Assembly (NCBI RefSeq): GCF_000507245.1
Contig: NC_023035.1
Location: forward strand, 2,461,570-2,525,569
Length of the DNA stretch: 64,000 nucleotides
Reading direction: 5' to 3'
Source: Salinispira pacifica
GTDB taxonomy: Bacteria; Spirochaetota; Spirochaetia; DSM-27196; Salinispiraceae
The position numbers and the translations under genes were made by a program. A model generated the notes under the pieces. That model saw nothing but the letters and a program-made list of their open reading frames with translations, had not been told where the DNA came from and did no database searches. This document shows, piece by piece, positions 53,348 through 61,891 of the stretch (its first letter is position 1; each line of letters opens with the position of its first letter).

Positions 53348-54385
53348 TCAGGCCGAAATACGGCGCACAAGCTCAGGTGTAATGGTAACCTCTCTTTGGT
53401 CCAGTTCGCCACTGCCGGTTTTCAGACAGGCGTCAAGTTCATCCACAACGAGACGGGTCTTTGCGGCTATAAACTGTTTCATGGTTGTCAGCCCCATGAC
53501 CGAGGCCATTCTTATGTCGTCAAACCCCATAATTGCCAGAGTATCCGGGACTGTGATCCCTTCATCTCTGCAAAACTGCAGGCCTCCGATGGCCATGGTG
53601 TCGCTGGTGAAAAACACCGCATCCGGCAGTTCTCCCCGGCTGAGTTCCGCCATTGCTTTTCGTCCGCCTGCTATGCTCAAATCTGAAGCGATACGTTGTG
53701 ATTCTGGAATTTCCACCCCGTTTTCCATGAGATAATTGGTGAACCCTGTGACCCGGTCACCTTTTCTGTCAGACCCAAAGGCGTCCCAGCTCACAAGGCC
53801 AAATCTCCGGTGTCCCCGGGACCATAAATACTGTGCCGCATCGTAACCGCCAAGATAATCATTATTGAGTACAGAAAACACGGAACGGTTTCTCCGATGC
53901 ACACAGGCTACCGGAACCCCCCGTTTTTTGAGAATTTCCATTGCACGATCTTCTATTTCACAGGACAGCACCACAACCGCATCCACCGCATCCAGCCAGG
54001 CTGAATCTTTTTCCAGGAAATGCAAAAGGCTTAACTCGCCGTCGGTATGTATCAACAGAGGATAATGATTAATTGCCAGCAGGTTTTCCTGCAGGGATAT
54101 TTGAAGATCAAAATAGAAATCACTGTCGTTCACTGGAGACACCAGAGCAACAACCGGTGAGGTGCCGTTGCATCCATGTTCGACTGAACCGGAACCTGTT
54201 TCACCGCTGCCCGGGTGAAGCTTGGATGCTCCGGCTTTGGGCAGAAACCCCAGTTCCCGAATTGCCGCTTCAACGCTTTCTCGTGTCTGCCGGTGAACCA
54301 TATCCGGGTTGTTGATTACCCTGCTCACCGTACTGATACTCACACCCGCAGAGCGGGCTACATCCTGCAGTTTCACTTTTGCCAT
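53348..54385 (-). CDS. LacI-family transcriptional regulator
   Basis: A 345-aa repressor-type protein. The N-terminal helix-turn-helix KLQDVARSAGVSISTVSRVI and the hinge helix NPDMVHRQTRESVEAAI are canonical. The remainder is a periplasmic-binding-protein-like ligand domain ending in TTMKQFIAAKTRLVVDELD. It is divergent from a GH4 glycosidase gene and probably controls it in response to a sugar or sugar acid. A perfect palindrome lies between the two genes. The promoter is immediately before the ATG, so the mRNA is probably leaderless and autoregulation is possible. Confidence 0.92.
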   Translation of the reverse strand: MAKVKLQDVARSAGVSISTVSRVINNPDMVHRQTRESVEAAIRELGFLPKAGASKLHPGSGETGSGSVEHGCNGTSPVVALVSPVNDSDFYFDLQISLQENLLAINHYPLLIHTDGELSLLHFLEKDSAWLDAVDAVVVLSCEIEDRAMEILKKRGVPVACVHRRNRSVFSVLNNDYLGGYDAAQYLWSRGHRRFGLVSWDAFGSDRKGDRVTGFTNYLMENGVEIPESQRIASDLSIAGGRKAMAELSRGELPDAVFFTSDTMAIGGLQFCRDEGITVPDTLAIMGFDDIRMASVMGLTTMKQFIAAKTRLVVDELDACLKTGSGELDQREVTITPELVRRISA

Positions 54386-54390
54386 GGCTC

Positions 54391-54420
54391 ATACTATGCA
54401 GCATTCCGTATCATTGTCAA
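54391..54420 (-). promoter_or_regulatory. Promoter of the LacI-family gene (leaderless)
   Basis: On the minus strand a consensus TTGACA (54420-54415), 18-nt spacer and TAGTAT (54396-54391), then 5 nt to the ATG at 54385. No Shine-Dalgarno sequence is present. Confidence 0.55.
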
Positions 54421-54430
54421 AGCATATACG

Positions 54431-54442
54431 GCAAATATTTGC
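54431..54442. promoter_or_regulatory. Candidate operator: GCAAATATTTGC palindrome
   Basis: A perfect 12-bp palindrome between the divergent LacI-family and GH4 genes, about 11 bp beyond the regulator's -35 box. It lacks the central CG of many LacI-family operators, so assignment to this regulator is tentative. Confidence 0.4.
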
Positions 54443-54490
54443 AGTTTTTTTCAATTTTTCTATTTTATTTCATTTTTTTTTCACTTTTTC

Positions 54491-54517
54491 TTGCACAAGT
54501 TGTCATTTTGCTATAGA
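54491..54517 (+). promoter_or_regulatory. Candidate promoter of the GH4 glycosidase gene (extended -10)
   Basis: TTGCAC at 54491-54496 and TATAGA at 54512-54517. The spacing is 15 nt, short, but TGC directly before the -10 box makes an extended -10 element. The leader to 54565 is about 40 nt and ends with AGGAG. Confidence 0.45.
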
Positions 54518-54564
54518 ACAGAATCAGACCCACGGGAAAAACCCGATGCATGTTAGGAGCAGAT

Positions 54565-55932
54565 ATGTCAAAAAAAATTGTATTAGTCGGCGCTGGAAGT
54601 GCGCAATTCGGTCTTGGGACACTGGGTGACATTTTCACCAGCACTATTCTCAAGGGATCTGAACTGTGCCTCATGGATATAGACGCAGGGAGTCTTCAGC
54701 TTGTATATGAAGAAGCCAGAGATTTTGTTGCCCGTAACAACCTGGATTTCAGCATTACCTCAACCACAGATAGACAGGAAGCATTGAAGGATGCAGATTA
54801 CATCATCATCTCAATTGAGGTGGGCGACCGCTTTAAACTTTGGGAGGAAGACTGGCGAATTCCCCAGCAGTACGGAATAACTCAAATCTACGGTGAAAAC
54901 GGGGGCCCGGGAGGGGTTTTTCATTCTCTACGGATCATACCGCCCATTCTTGACATTTGCGGAGAGGCAATGGATCTGGTTCCCCACGCAGAAATATTCT
55001 GCTACTCAAATCCCATGACCGCCATTACCACAGCCGTACACCGTGCATATCCTGGTATCAAATTCACCGGGCTCTGTCATGAAATAGCCAGTCTTGAACG
55101 GTATCTCCCAGCCATGCTGGATCGCCCGTTTGACTCAATGGAGTTGACAGCCGGCGGCCTGAATCATTTCAGTTGTCTGCTTGAAGCCAGGGATCGGGAA
55201 ACCGGTGAGGATCTGTATCCTGAAATTATGGAAAAAGCCTACAGCTTCTTCAACCGTGAGCCCGGCTACAGCGACATATGGCATCACTACAGGAAGACCG
55301 GAGAAATCATCCATACCGAAGGTTCAACGGCCCGGGCACAACTGGGAATTGAGGACAGTGCCGTTGAGTGGGCAGACAGAAAGCTGTTCCGGTTTATTAT
55401 GGATACTTACGGACTTCTCCCCATCACGGTGGACAGCCATTTCGGGGAATACCTTTCCTGGGCATGGCAGCTTGCGGACCACCGGGGTATCGTGGACTTC
55501 TTCGATATGTACAAAGTGGCACTGAGCAGTGAACAGCGACCAGAAATTCAACTGAAACGTCATGAACGGGTTGTGGACATTATTGAAGGAATGATCCAGG
55601 ACAGCGGCTATACCGAATCCGCAGTAAATGTAATAAACAATGGACTCATCCCGGACCTTCCGGACTGGATTGCGGTTGAGGTTCCAGCCACAATTAGCGC
55701 GGCCGGGGTTGAGGGAAAGCCTCTGACGAATGTTCCCAAAGGGTTTCTTGCACTGCTGAGAAATTATTCCGGAGTGTATGACCTGACAGCAGAAGCGGTA
55801 CTGCAGAAAAGCAAGGATCTCACGGTTCAGGCTCTCCTTGCCAATCCGGTGGTAAACCAGGCACTGCCTCTGAAAGACCTGACGGAACGAATGATTTCCC
55901 AGCAGGATAGATGGCTCGGGTATCTGAAATAA
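54565..55932 (+). CDS. Glycoside hydrolase family 4 enzyme
   Basis: A 455-aa GH4 protein. The NAD-binding motif VLVGAGSAQFG is at the N-terminus. The metal and substrate site is visible as EIFCYSNPMTAITTAV (Asn-Pro of the family) and GLCHEIASLE, with Cys and His ligands. NGGPGGVFHSLR and GGLNHFSCL also fit. GH4 enzymes use NAD+ and a divalent metal to cleave alpha- or beta-glycosides by an elimination mechanism; the sugar (glucoside, galactoside or galacturonide) cannot be told from the sequence. The ATG at 54565 follows TTAGGAG. Regulated probably by the divergent LacI protein. Confidence 0.88.
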   Translation: MSKKIVLVGAGSAQFGLGTLGDIFTSTILKGSELCLMDIDAGSLQLVYEEARDFVARNNLDFSITSTTDRQEALKDADYIIISIEVGDRFKLWEEDWRIPQQYGITQIYGENGGPGGVFHSLRIIPPILDICGEAMDLVPHAEIFCYSNPMTAITTAVHRAYPGIKFTGLCHEIASLERYLPAMLDRPFDSMELTAGGLNHFSCLLEARDRETGEDLYPEIMEKAYSFFNREPGYSDIWHHYRKTGEIIHTEGSTARAQLGIEDSAVEWADRKLFRFIMDTYGLLPITVDSHFGEYLSWAWQLADHRGIVDFFDMYKVALSSEQRPEIQLKRHERVVDIIEGMIQDSGYTESAVNVINNGLIPDLPDWIAVEVPATISAAGVEGKPLTNVPKGFLALLRNYSGVYDLTAEAVLQKSKDLTVQALLANPVVNQALPLKDLTERMISQQDRWLGYLK

Positions 55933-56011
55933 TCATTCCGCTTTGAAATGCCAAGCCTCACATAAAGGGCATGCAAATCAGAGCATGCACAACAGGCCTA
56001 GGACGACAGGC

Positions 56012-56041
56012 TTGGACAAGAGGGCATGGACGGGGTACAAT
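56012..56041 (+). promoter_or_regulatory. Promoter giving a leaderless DUF212 transcript
   Basis: TTGGAC at 56012-56017, 18-nt spacer and TACAAT at 56036-56041, then exactly 6 nt to the ATG at 56048. No Shine-Dalgarno sequence lies between, and this fixes the start within a longer open frame. Confidence 0.55.
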
Positions 56042-56047
56042 ACCGCC

Positions 56048-56485
56048 ATGCCCATTGCATTTTTTACAGCAGTCAGCGTACAGCTGGTGTGCCAGCTGAC
56101 AAAATTCATCGCATACTCAATCCGTGATAAAAAGTTCACCCCCTCCTACCTGGCAACCGCAGGGGGGATGCCCAGTGCTCACAGTGCATTCGTGAGTTCG
56201 CTTACCACCTATGTTGCCCTGGCTGAAGGCACCTCCGGTCCCTGGTTTTCTGTAAGCCTCGTCTTCGCCCTCATCGTAATGTACGATGCGTTCCGCCTGA
56301 GAGGCTATGTTCAGCGGCATGCCGAAAGCATCAACATAATCAGGGAAGAACTCTCTTCTCAGCTGAAAGATAAAATCCCCCGGCATTCCGAAATGGTAGG
56401 ACACAGCCTCATGGAAGTTGCCAGCGGCGGGATTCTGGGAGCCGGCTGGGCCTGGCTGATTTGGCACCTGCTTCCAGGCGTTTAA
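56048..56485 (+). CDS. Divergent PAP2-like membrane protein (DUF212/YuiD)
   Basis: A 145-aa membrane protein with about four helices. The family signature GGMPSAHSAFVSSL is clear, as is FVSLVFALIVMYDAFRLRGY-like sequence in the middle (VFALIVMYDAFRLRG) and HSEMVGHSLMEVASGGILG near the end. DUF212 proteins resemble acid phosphatase/vanadium peroxidase (PAP2) proteins, but the catalytic set is reduced; function is unknown, possibly lipid phosphate related. The start at 56048 is supported by its adjacent promoter. Confidence 0.85.
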   Translation: MPIAFFTAVSVQLVCQLTKFIAYSIRDKKFTPSYLATAGGMPSAHSAFVSSLTTYVALAEGTSGPWFSVSLVFALIVMYDAFRLRGYVQRHAESINIIREELSSQLKDKIPRHSEMVGHSLMEVASGGILGAGWAWLIWHLLPGV

Positions 56486-56505
56486 ACCGGTAATGGCATC
56501 CCTTC

Positions 56506-56534
56506 TTGAATGATTTCACTTCATTGGGTATTTT
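56506..56534 (+). promoter_or_regulatory. Promoter giving a leaderless pyrophosphatase transcript
   Basis: TTGAAT at 56506-56511, 17-nt spacer and TATTTT at 56529-56534, then exactly 6 nt to the ATG at 56541. The 6 nt GAGGCA contain at most a weak ribosome-binding site. Confidence 0.5.
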
Positions 56535-56540
56535 GAGGCA

Positions 56541-58175
56541 ATGAAAACAATCTATGTCAGCGGCCACAAAAATCCCGATATGGACTGCACGGTGGCGAGC
56601 CATGCATATGCCTACCTGAAAAATCAGATCGATCCGGACAACACCTACATACCAATTCGCTGCGGCGCATTAAACGATCAGACCAAGGCTGCTTTTAAGA
56701 AAGCCGATTGTCCCAGCCCGGCATTGTACAGGGAGCTGATTCCCACCGTCGGTGATATAGCTCGTAAAGATTATATTTCTCTGCCATCAAACGCTCCAAT
56801 TCTCGATGCCCTGGAGCTGCTGTATACCCGGAACATCAGCTTTATTCCGGTATTCAATTTTGACGGGTTTGACGGCACCGTTTCCATCAACGAGGTATCC
56901 GCATATCTTGTGAGGCAAAGCAGCACCGGCCGCCCAGTCTACAGCTTCTCATCAGAAAATATTCCCGAGGTTCTTCCCGGTCAGTTTATTGTCAGAGGCA
57001 CAGGGGCAACATTCGATGCACCAATTATGACGGGCGCTATGCCCTTCGACATCTATCTAAAACGGATGAAAAGGCTGGAGCAGAAACCCATTCTTGTGGT
57101 GGGAAACAGAAGAAAAATTCTTGAACATGCAGTGAATAATCAGCTTCCGGCAATCATCATCACCGGAGTGGAGGATTCTGCGGAACTGGATACCGATTTT
57201 TCTTCATTTCAGGGCAGCGTGTATCTATCCGGCACCGACAGTGCCGAAAGCATCCGCCTTTTGCGCCTGAGTGTACCTGTACATACCATCGTAAACCGCA
57301 ACCAGCCCAGGGTGGGAAAAGATGAATCATTTGAGGATGTTAAACGCCAGCTCATGTCCTCCGAGTTTCGAGGGCTGCCGGTGTTTGACGATGAAGAATT
57401 CTACGGTATTGTCACCCGTCGGCGCTTCATCGAGAAACCTGTGAAGGATCTCATCCTTGTGGATCATAATGAGATACATCAGTCTGTACCCGGAGCCAAG
57501 GAAGCGAATATTGTAGAAATTATCGATCATCACCGATTCGGTGCAGAGAAAACCAACACGCCGATCTACATCGCCTCCAAACCGGTGGGCTCCTCTTCAA
57601 CCATCGTGTATCAGCATTTCAGAATGAACTTTGAGGATATCCCCCGGCATATTGCCATTCTGCTTCAGTCCGGGATTATTTCCGATACGGTCTACCTGAA
57701 ATCTCCAACAACCACGGAGGAGGATGTTCGGGCACTAAAAGAACTGTCAATCCTATCCGGCCTGGACAGCGAAACCTACGCCACGGAAATGTTCAGCCAG
57801 TTGAAAGCTCTGAAAGAACGGAATCCGAAAGACGTAGTGCTTGGGGATTTCAAAACCTATCATCAGTTTAATAAAGATGTGGGAATAGGACAGGTTGAGG
57901 TTATGAATCTGGAGGAAGCGTCAGAGATGATCTCCAATTTTCATGAAGCTTTGAAAGCAGTAAGCCGGGATAAGCAGCTTGACTGGACCATGCTCCTGAT
58001 TACCGATGTGATGAAAGAGCACAGCGTACTGGTCAGCAGCGGATATACTCCAGCTGAAAAAAAACTTATTTACAGTTCAATGGATGAACACAGCTTCGAT
58101 CTGCCGCACATCCTCTCCCGGAAGAAACAACTCCTTCCGGAGGTTCTGAGGGTTTTGGAAGAAATCAGCTCCTGA
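56541..58175 (+). CDS. Manganese-dependent inorganic pyrophosphatase with CBS and DRTGG domains
   Basis: A 544-aa family II pyrophosphatase, longer than the basic form (about 310 aa) because of an inserted regulatory region. The N-terminal DHH part has YVSGHKNPDMDCTVASHAYA; the metal site continues with LVDHNEIHQSV and EIIDHHRFG. Between them lie two CBS domains flanking a DRTGG domain (residues about 70-300), which bind adenine nucleotides and adjust activity in related CBS-PPases. The enzyme hydrolyses PPi to drive biosynthesis. The C-terminal DHHA2 domain closes the protein. It converges on the GH13 gene with only one base between stop codons. Confidence 0.92.
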   Translation: MKTIYVSGHKNPDMDCTVASHAYAYLKNQIDPDNTYIPIRCGALNDQTKAAFKKADCPSPALYRELIPTVGDIARKDYISLPSNAPILDALELLYTRNISFIPVFNFDGFDGTVSINEVSAYLVRQSSTGRPVYSFSSENIPEVLPGQFIVRGTGATFDAPIMTGAMPFDIYLKRMKRLEQKPILVVGNRRKILEHAVNNQLPAIIITGVEDSAELDTDFSSFQGSVYLSGTDSAESIRLLRLSVPVHTIVNRNQPRVGKDESFEDVKRQLMSSEFRGLPVFDDEEFYGIVTRRRFIEKPVKDLILVDHNEIHQSVPGAKEANIVEIIDHHRFGAEKTNTPIYIASKPVGSSSTIVYQHFRMNFEDIPRHIAILLQSGIISDTVYLKSPTTTEEDVRALKELSILSGLDSETYATEMFSQLKALKERNPKDVVLGDFKTYHQFNKDVGIGQVEVMNLEEASEMISNFHEALKAVSRDKQLDWTMLLITDVMKEHSVLVSSGYTPAEKKLIYSSMDEHSFDLPHILSRKKQLLPEVLRVLEEISS

Positions 58176-58176
58176 C

Positions 58177-59925
58177 TCAACCCCTTACATAGAGCCGTGT
58201 TTCCCAGGGTCCCAGGATGACGGTGCTGCCCAGCTGCTCACCGGCAAATTCACCGGCTCCAGTCACGGCAACGCTGTCGACTTCCCGCTCCCCGGATACT
58301 GGACGGCCAGCTGCATCCTGATCAAGGAGCAGTTGGCTGTTGGAATTACTGTAGATAAGACGGTAATTCCTGCCAACACCGGCAGGTCGTTTCCACAGAG
58401 CGCTGTGATCAGCCGGGTTTGAAATCAGAATGAGCGCATCGGGTCCGACAGAGAGCCCGAACTCCCTTTTTTCCTTTCGTGCCACACTTCTTTTCCAGGC
58501 AAGCACCCTATCCTTTCCGGAAGGTAAAAACTTAAGATCTCCCCTGGAAAGAACCGTCCAGTTTTTTCTCAAATGGATTAGAAACCGGTAATGTTCAAAA
58601 ATACTTCCCGCCCTTCCCTTCTGGGATGATGCGTTAATCTGGCTGTAATTCGGATTGACCTTCATCCAGGGGATTCCGGTTGTGAACCCTGCATTCTTTG
58701 CCGAGTTCCATTGAAAGGGGGTCCTGGCATTGTCCCTGGTACTTCGCCTGAACTCATCAAAAGCCTGATCCTCACTGCGCCCATCTTTCAGCGCACGATA
58801 ATAGCGATTTTTCGCAGCTTCACAATCGTAGTCACGCAATTTTGAGAAGGAAACATTGGTCATCCCGATTTCCTCCCCCTGATAGATAAACGGGGTTCCC
58901 CAGAGAGACATAAGCAGTGCAGCGAAGGTGGTTGCAGATTCACGATGGTACAATGCGTCATTCCCTACAATAGAAAGGTGACGGGGGAAATCATGATTGG
59001 ATAAAAAATTGGTATTCCAACCGTCCTTCCTCAGATGCCGGTAAATTGGGCGAAAAACCTCCGGCAGGTTTCTAATATCATTCTTCAGCTTCCACAGATG
59101 ATCAAACAGAAAAATCATATCCAGTTCTTTCCGTTTTTTATCCACATAGTGCCTGCTGGTTCTCGGGGTTGTTCCGCCGGTCTCGCCGACGGTGAAAACC
59201 GCACCATTTTGCAGGGCTTTTTCCCGGAATTCACGAAGATATTCATGGGTTCGCCGGGTATTCTTGAAGTTCCTGTGTTCCAGTTCGTTTTTAGGCTCAG
59301 GAGCGTCGGGAAGCCCCTCCGGCTTTCCGATATGATGTATGGCATCCAGGCGAAACGCATCAATCCCCCGCTGAATCCAGAATTCAGCTATATCATGAAA
59401 TTCCCTGCGTACCTCAGGATTTTCCCAATTAAGATCAGGCTGCTGAGGATAAAAAAGATGCAAATAATACTGCCTGCGGTCGGGATCCCAGGTCCAGGCC
59501 GAATCACTGAAGTAACTGTCCCAGTTGTTGGGGGAATCTGTCCAATAATAATATTCGGGCTTATCCTTGAACCAGGGATGCTCGATGGAGCTGTGATTCA
59601 TAACCAGATCCATCATAATGAGCATGCCCCGTTCATGAGCCTTCTCAATGAGCCGGTCGAGATCCTTGAGTGTACCGAATTCCTTCATCACATTCCGGTA
59701 ATCCGAAACATCGTAACCATTATCTCTGTTCGGAGAGCTGCAGAACGGACTGAGCCAAAGTACATCAACGCCCAGCGTTTCCAGGTAATCCAGCTTCTGG
59801 ATAATTCCGGGAATGTCGCCAATACCGTCTCCATTGCTGTCTTTGAAGCTTCTGGTATATATCTGATAGATGACATAATCTTTGAAATTTCTCTGTTTGT
59901 TAACGTTCGTGGCTATACGAGGCAT
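58177..59925 (-). CDS. Glycoside hydrolase family 13 alpha-glucosidase (oligo-1,6-glucosidase type)
   Basis: A 582-aa GH13 enzyme, normal in length for the oligo-1,6-glucosidase/trehalose-phosphate hydrolase group. The active site is complete: DLVMNHSS, AFRLDAIHHI with the nucleophile Asp, VGETGG with the acid/base Glu and SNHDFPR with the third carboxylate. The N-terminal YQIYTRSFKDSNGDGIGDIP is typical. No signal peptide is visible, so it acts on imported oligosaccharides. AGGAT lies before the ATG at 59925. An insertion sequence begins only 70 bp upstream and may have separated the gene from its original promoter. Confidence 0.9.
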   Translation of the reverse strand: MPRIATNVNKQRNFKDYVIYQIYTRSFKDSNGDGIGDIPGIIQKLDYLETLGVDVLWLSPFCSSPNRDNGYDVSDYRNVMKEFGTLKDLDRLIEKAHERGMLIMMDLVMNHSSIEHPWFKDKPEYYYWTDSPNNWDSYFSDSAWTWDPDRRQYYLHLFYPQQPDLNWENPEVRREFHDIAEFWIQRGIDAFRLDAIHHIGKPEGLPDAPEPKNELEHRNFKNTRRTHEYLREFREKALQNGAVFTVGETGGTTPRTSRHYVDKKRKELDMIFLFDHLWKLKNDIRNLPEVFRPIYRHLRKDGWNTNFLSNHDFPRHLSIVGNDALYHRESATTFAALLMSLWGTPFIYQGEEIGMTNVSFSKLRDYDCEAAKNRYYRALKDGRSEDQAFDEFRRSTRDNARTPFQWNSAKNAGFTTGIPWMKVNPNYSQINASSQKGRAGSIFEHYRFLIHLRKNWTVLSRGDLKFLPSGKDRVLAWKRSVARKEKREFGLSVGPDALILISNPADHSALWKRPAGVGRNYRLIYSNSNSQLLLDQDAAGRPVSGEREVDSVAVTGAGEFAGEQLGSTVILGPWETRLYVRG

Positions 59926-59995
59926 GTGTTTTGATCCTAGTGCAATGGTTGATTCTGCCTTATACCAAACCTACCGCTTTCTGTACAGCATAAAA

Positions 59996-61338
59996 AACGC
60001 CCCAAACAATGTGGAAGTCAATCAAAATGCTGAATTCTCCGGTTAGCTAGGAAACACCACCTAACCGGAGGACTCAATGAATCCACTTCTTCCCCATTGC
60101 CCCAATCCCAGCTGCATCTACTTTGATGAAAGCGAGCTGATCCCCAACTGGTATTACATCCATGGCCGCTACTGCAGCAAAATCAATTATGGTATGCCCC
60201 GTTTCCGCTGCCGGGAATGCGGAAAAACCTTCGGTCACACCACCTTCTCCATCGATTACTACGTGAAAAAGCGGGTCGATTACAGCCGGCTCATGGCCGG
60301 ACTGTGCAGCGGTTCCGGTCTCTGGGATATTACCCGTTTCACCGGCCATTCGGTGGATGTAATTCTCAACCGATTCGAGCGCCTGGCCCGGGCCGCCATC
60401 GCCGTACACTCGGATATCATGGCGGATCTGAATTTCGGCGAAAATCTGGTCATGGACGGCTTTGAATCGTTTTCAGTTTCCCAGTTCTACCCCAATAATA
60501 TCAACATTGTGGCCGGAAGCAAGTCAGAATTTCTATATTCTCTTGGATATTCAGGGTTACGTCGAAAAGGAGCCAAGACGGAAAAGCAGAAACTCCGCCA
60601 GATTGAGCTGGAGAAAACGGCAAAAGCCCACCCGGAGGAGACAAAATGGAGCGTACAACACATTCTTGAGCATCTTTTTACCTGCCTGAAACAGAAATTG
60701 GGAGAAAAAGACTGGAACAGGACCCTCTTTACCGACAAGCATCGGGATTATCCCCGGGCGATGGAAGAGATTGAGGGGTTTGCCGGCAAGATCCTCCATG
60801 TGGCAATTTCCTCAAAGTTGACAAGAAATCATGCCAACCCGCTGTTCCCGGTGAATTATGCCGACCGGCAGTTTCGAAAAGATCTTTCGGATCATGTGAG
60901 AGAAACGGTGAAGTTCGCCCACTGCCCCAGTGCCATGATGAGCAGGATGACCGTGTACCAGCTGTTTCACAACTGTCTGGTGTCCAGGCGGTTGAAGGCA
61001 TACCGCAGAATGGATGACTCGACACATGCCGAGGCGGCCGGCTTGGAACCTGACAGGCTGTCACAGATTCTTGTGAGCAGAATGTCCAGCCGGCCGTTTT
61101 TGAGCAAGCTGAATATCGACAGCGAAATGGAGAAAACCTGGAGGATGGGCTGGAAGATTCCCGGAGGGAAGCTTGGCAGATATGTTCCAAAGTTTATTGC
61201 AGCATGAGTTTATGGCAACATGAGATGGCCTCGGCGAGTTGGGCCTGACTGGTTCAGGGAAACGGGCTGCCTGGGTATGAGACAGAGAATACGCAGGGAT
61301 TTCGGCTCTGGGGCTGTTTCCACATTGTTTGGGGCGTT
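59996..61338. mobile_element. Insertion sequence, 1343 bp, with 21-bp perfect terminal inverted repeats
   Basis: The left end at 59996-60016 and the right end at 61318-61338 are perfect 21-bp inverted copies (core CGCCCCAAACAATGTGG). They enclose one full-length transposase gene with its own ribosome-binding site. No obvious target-site duplication is seen next to the ends, where runs of A and T flank the element. The copy looks intact and potentially active. Family assignment is uncertain; the transposase is IS1- or IS1595-like. Confidence 0.9.
60077..61207 (+). CDS. Transposase with N-terminal zinc ribbon, IS1/IS1595-like
   Basis: A 376-aa transposase. The N-terminus is a zinc-binding domain: CPNPSC and, after a basic stretch, FRCRECGKTFGH. 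A putative DDE catalytic core follows: NLVMDGFESF (first Asp), LFTDKHRDYPRAM (second Asp) and a late region VNYADRQFRKDLSDHVRETV before MSRMTVYQLFHN, whose Glu is a likely third carboxylate. The RETVKF segment resembles the end of IS1 transposases. GGAGG lies 5-8 nt before the ATG. It occupies nearly the whole element. Confidence 0.85.
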   Translation: MNPLLPHCPNPSCIYFDESELIPNWYYIHGRYCSKINYGMPRFRCRECGKTFGHTTFSIDYYVKKRVDYSRLMAGLCSGSGLWDITRFTGHSVDVILNRFERLARAAIAVHSDIMADLNFGENLVMDGFESFSVSQFYPNNINIVAGSKSEFLYSLGYSGLRRKGAKTEKQKLRQIELEKTAKAHPEETKWSVQHILEHLFTCLKQKLGEKDWNRTLFTDKHRDYPRAMEEIEGFAGKILHVAISSKLTRNHANPLFPVNYADRQFRKDLSDHVRETVKFAHCPSAMMSRMTVYQLFHNCLVSRRLKAYRRMDDSTHAEAAGLEPDRLSQILVSRMSSRPFLSKLNIDSEMEKTWRMGWKIPGGKLGRYVPKFIAA

Positions 61339-61344
61339 CTTTTT

Positions 61345-61641
61345 TTAACAAATCCTGACATTCAGCAAAAAATGTCGTAAGTGCTGAATAACCCCCGGAA
61401 TAGCGGCAAAATCACCGTCGTCACACATCTTTTGAAGCAGTTGCCCCTGTTTGCTCACTTCATCAAATCCGTAGGTTCCACCTTCGCCTTTCAGCCGATG
61501 GGCAATCTCACGGATTTGAACATAGTCTGAATTCTCGAAGAGTTGTTCCAGCCGGTCCAGATTGCTCAGAGTTTCTGTTCTGTATGTTTCCGCAAACGGC
61601 CGGATAATCGGATCCACGGTTACTTCAATTTGTTTGCTCAT
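61345..61641 (-). CDS. HPt (histidine phosphotransfer) domain protein
   Basis: A 98-aa stand-alone HPt protein, four helices in length. The phosphorylation site is EIAHRLKGEGGTYGFDEV, with His in the conserved AHxLKG motif. It relays phosphoryl groups between a hybrid kinase and a response regulator, neither encoded here. The ATG at 61641 is preferred because AGGAA lies upstream and the longer open frame runs through the promoter. The insertion sequence ends 7 bp after the stop codon, so the original C-terminus could have been altered by the insertion. Confidence 0.85.
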   Translation of the reverse strand: MSKQIEVTVDPIIRPFAETYRTETLSNLDRLEQLFENSDYVQIREIAHRLKGEGGTYGFDEVSKQGQLLQKMCDDGDFAAIPGVIQHLRHFLLNVRIC

Positions 61642-61671
61642 TTTAGTATTCCTGGGCTGCATTCTTGTTTC

Positions 61672-61701
61672 ATTATATCTGTTTTTCTGTTGATATTTCA
61701 A
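61672..61701 (-). promoter_or_regulatory. Promoter of the HPt gene
   Basis: On the minus strand TTGAAA (61701-61696), 18-nt spacer and a consensus TATAAT (61677-61672). The predicted leader is about 24 nt and carries the AGGAA site, so this transcript is not leaderless. Confidence 0.6.
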
Positions 61702-61856
61702 ATGTAACACAGTACACCAAATCCGGAAAAACTGTATCTTCCGGGTGAAATATCCGGGCATGTTGGGCCATATTCTTGTAACACTCTGTATACAGTTTTT
61801 TTCAGACACAGCTGCCGAAAAGTTTTCTTCAAGCTTCGGGGTACTGCAGAAGTTTA

Positions 61857-61885
61857 TTGAATAAACCGTGATTTTTTATTATACA
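61857..61885 (+). promoter_or_regulatory. Promoter giving a leaderless PRPP synthetase transcript
   Basis: TTGAAT at 61857-61862, 17-nt spacer and TATACA at 61880-61885, then exactly 6 nt to the ATG at 61892. No Shine-Dalgarno sequence is present. It fixes the start within a slightly longer open frame. Confidence 0.6.
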
Positions 61886-61891
61886 GTTGTC

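Noticed and set aside
59035-59934. A 299-codon open frame on the plus strand
   Set aside because: Antisense to the GH13 glucosidase, whose catalytic motifs are complete on the minus strand.
59936-59995. Promoter for the GH13 gene between the IS and the start codon
   Set aside because: TATAAG at proper spacing from TGTACA exists on the minus strand, but the -35 match is poor, so it was not listed as a feature.
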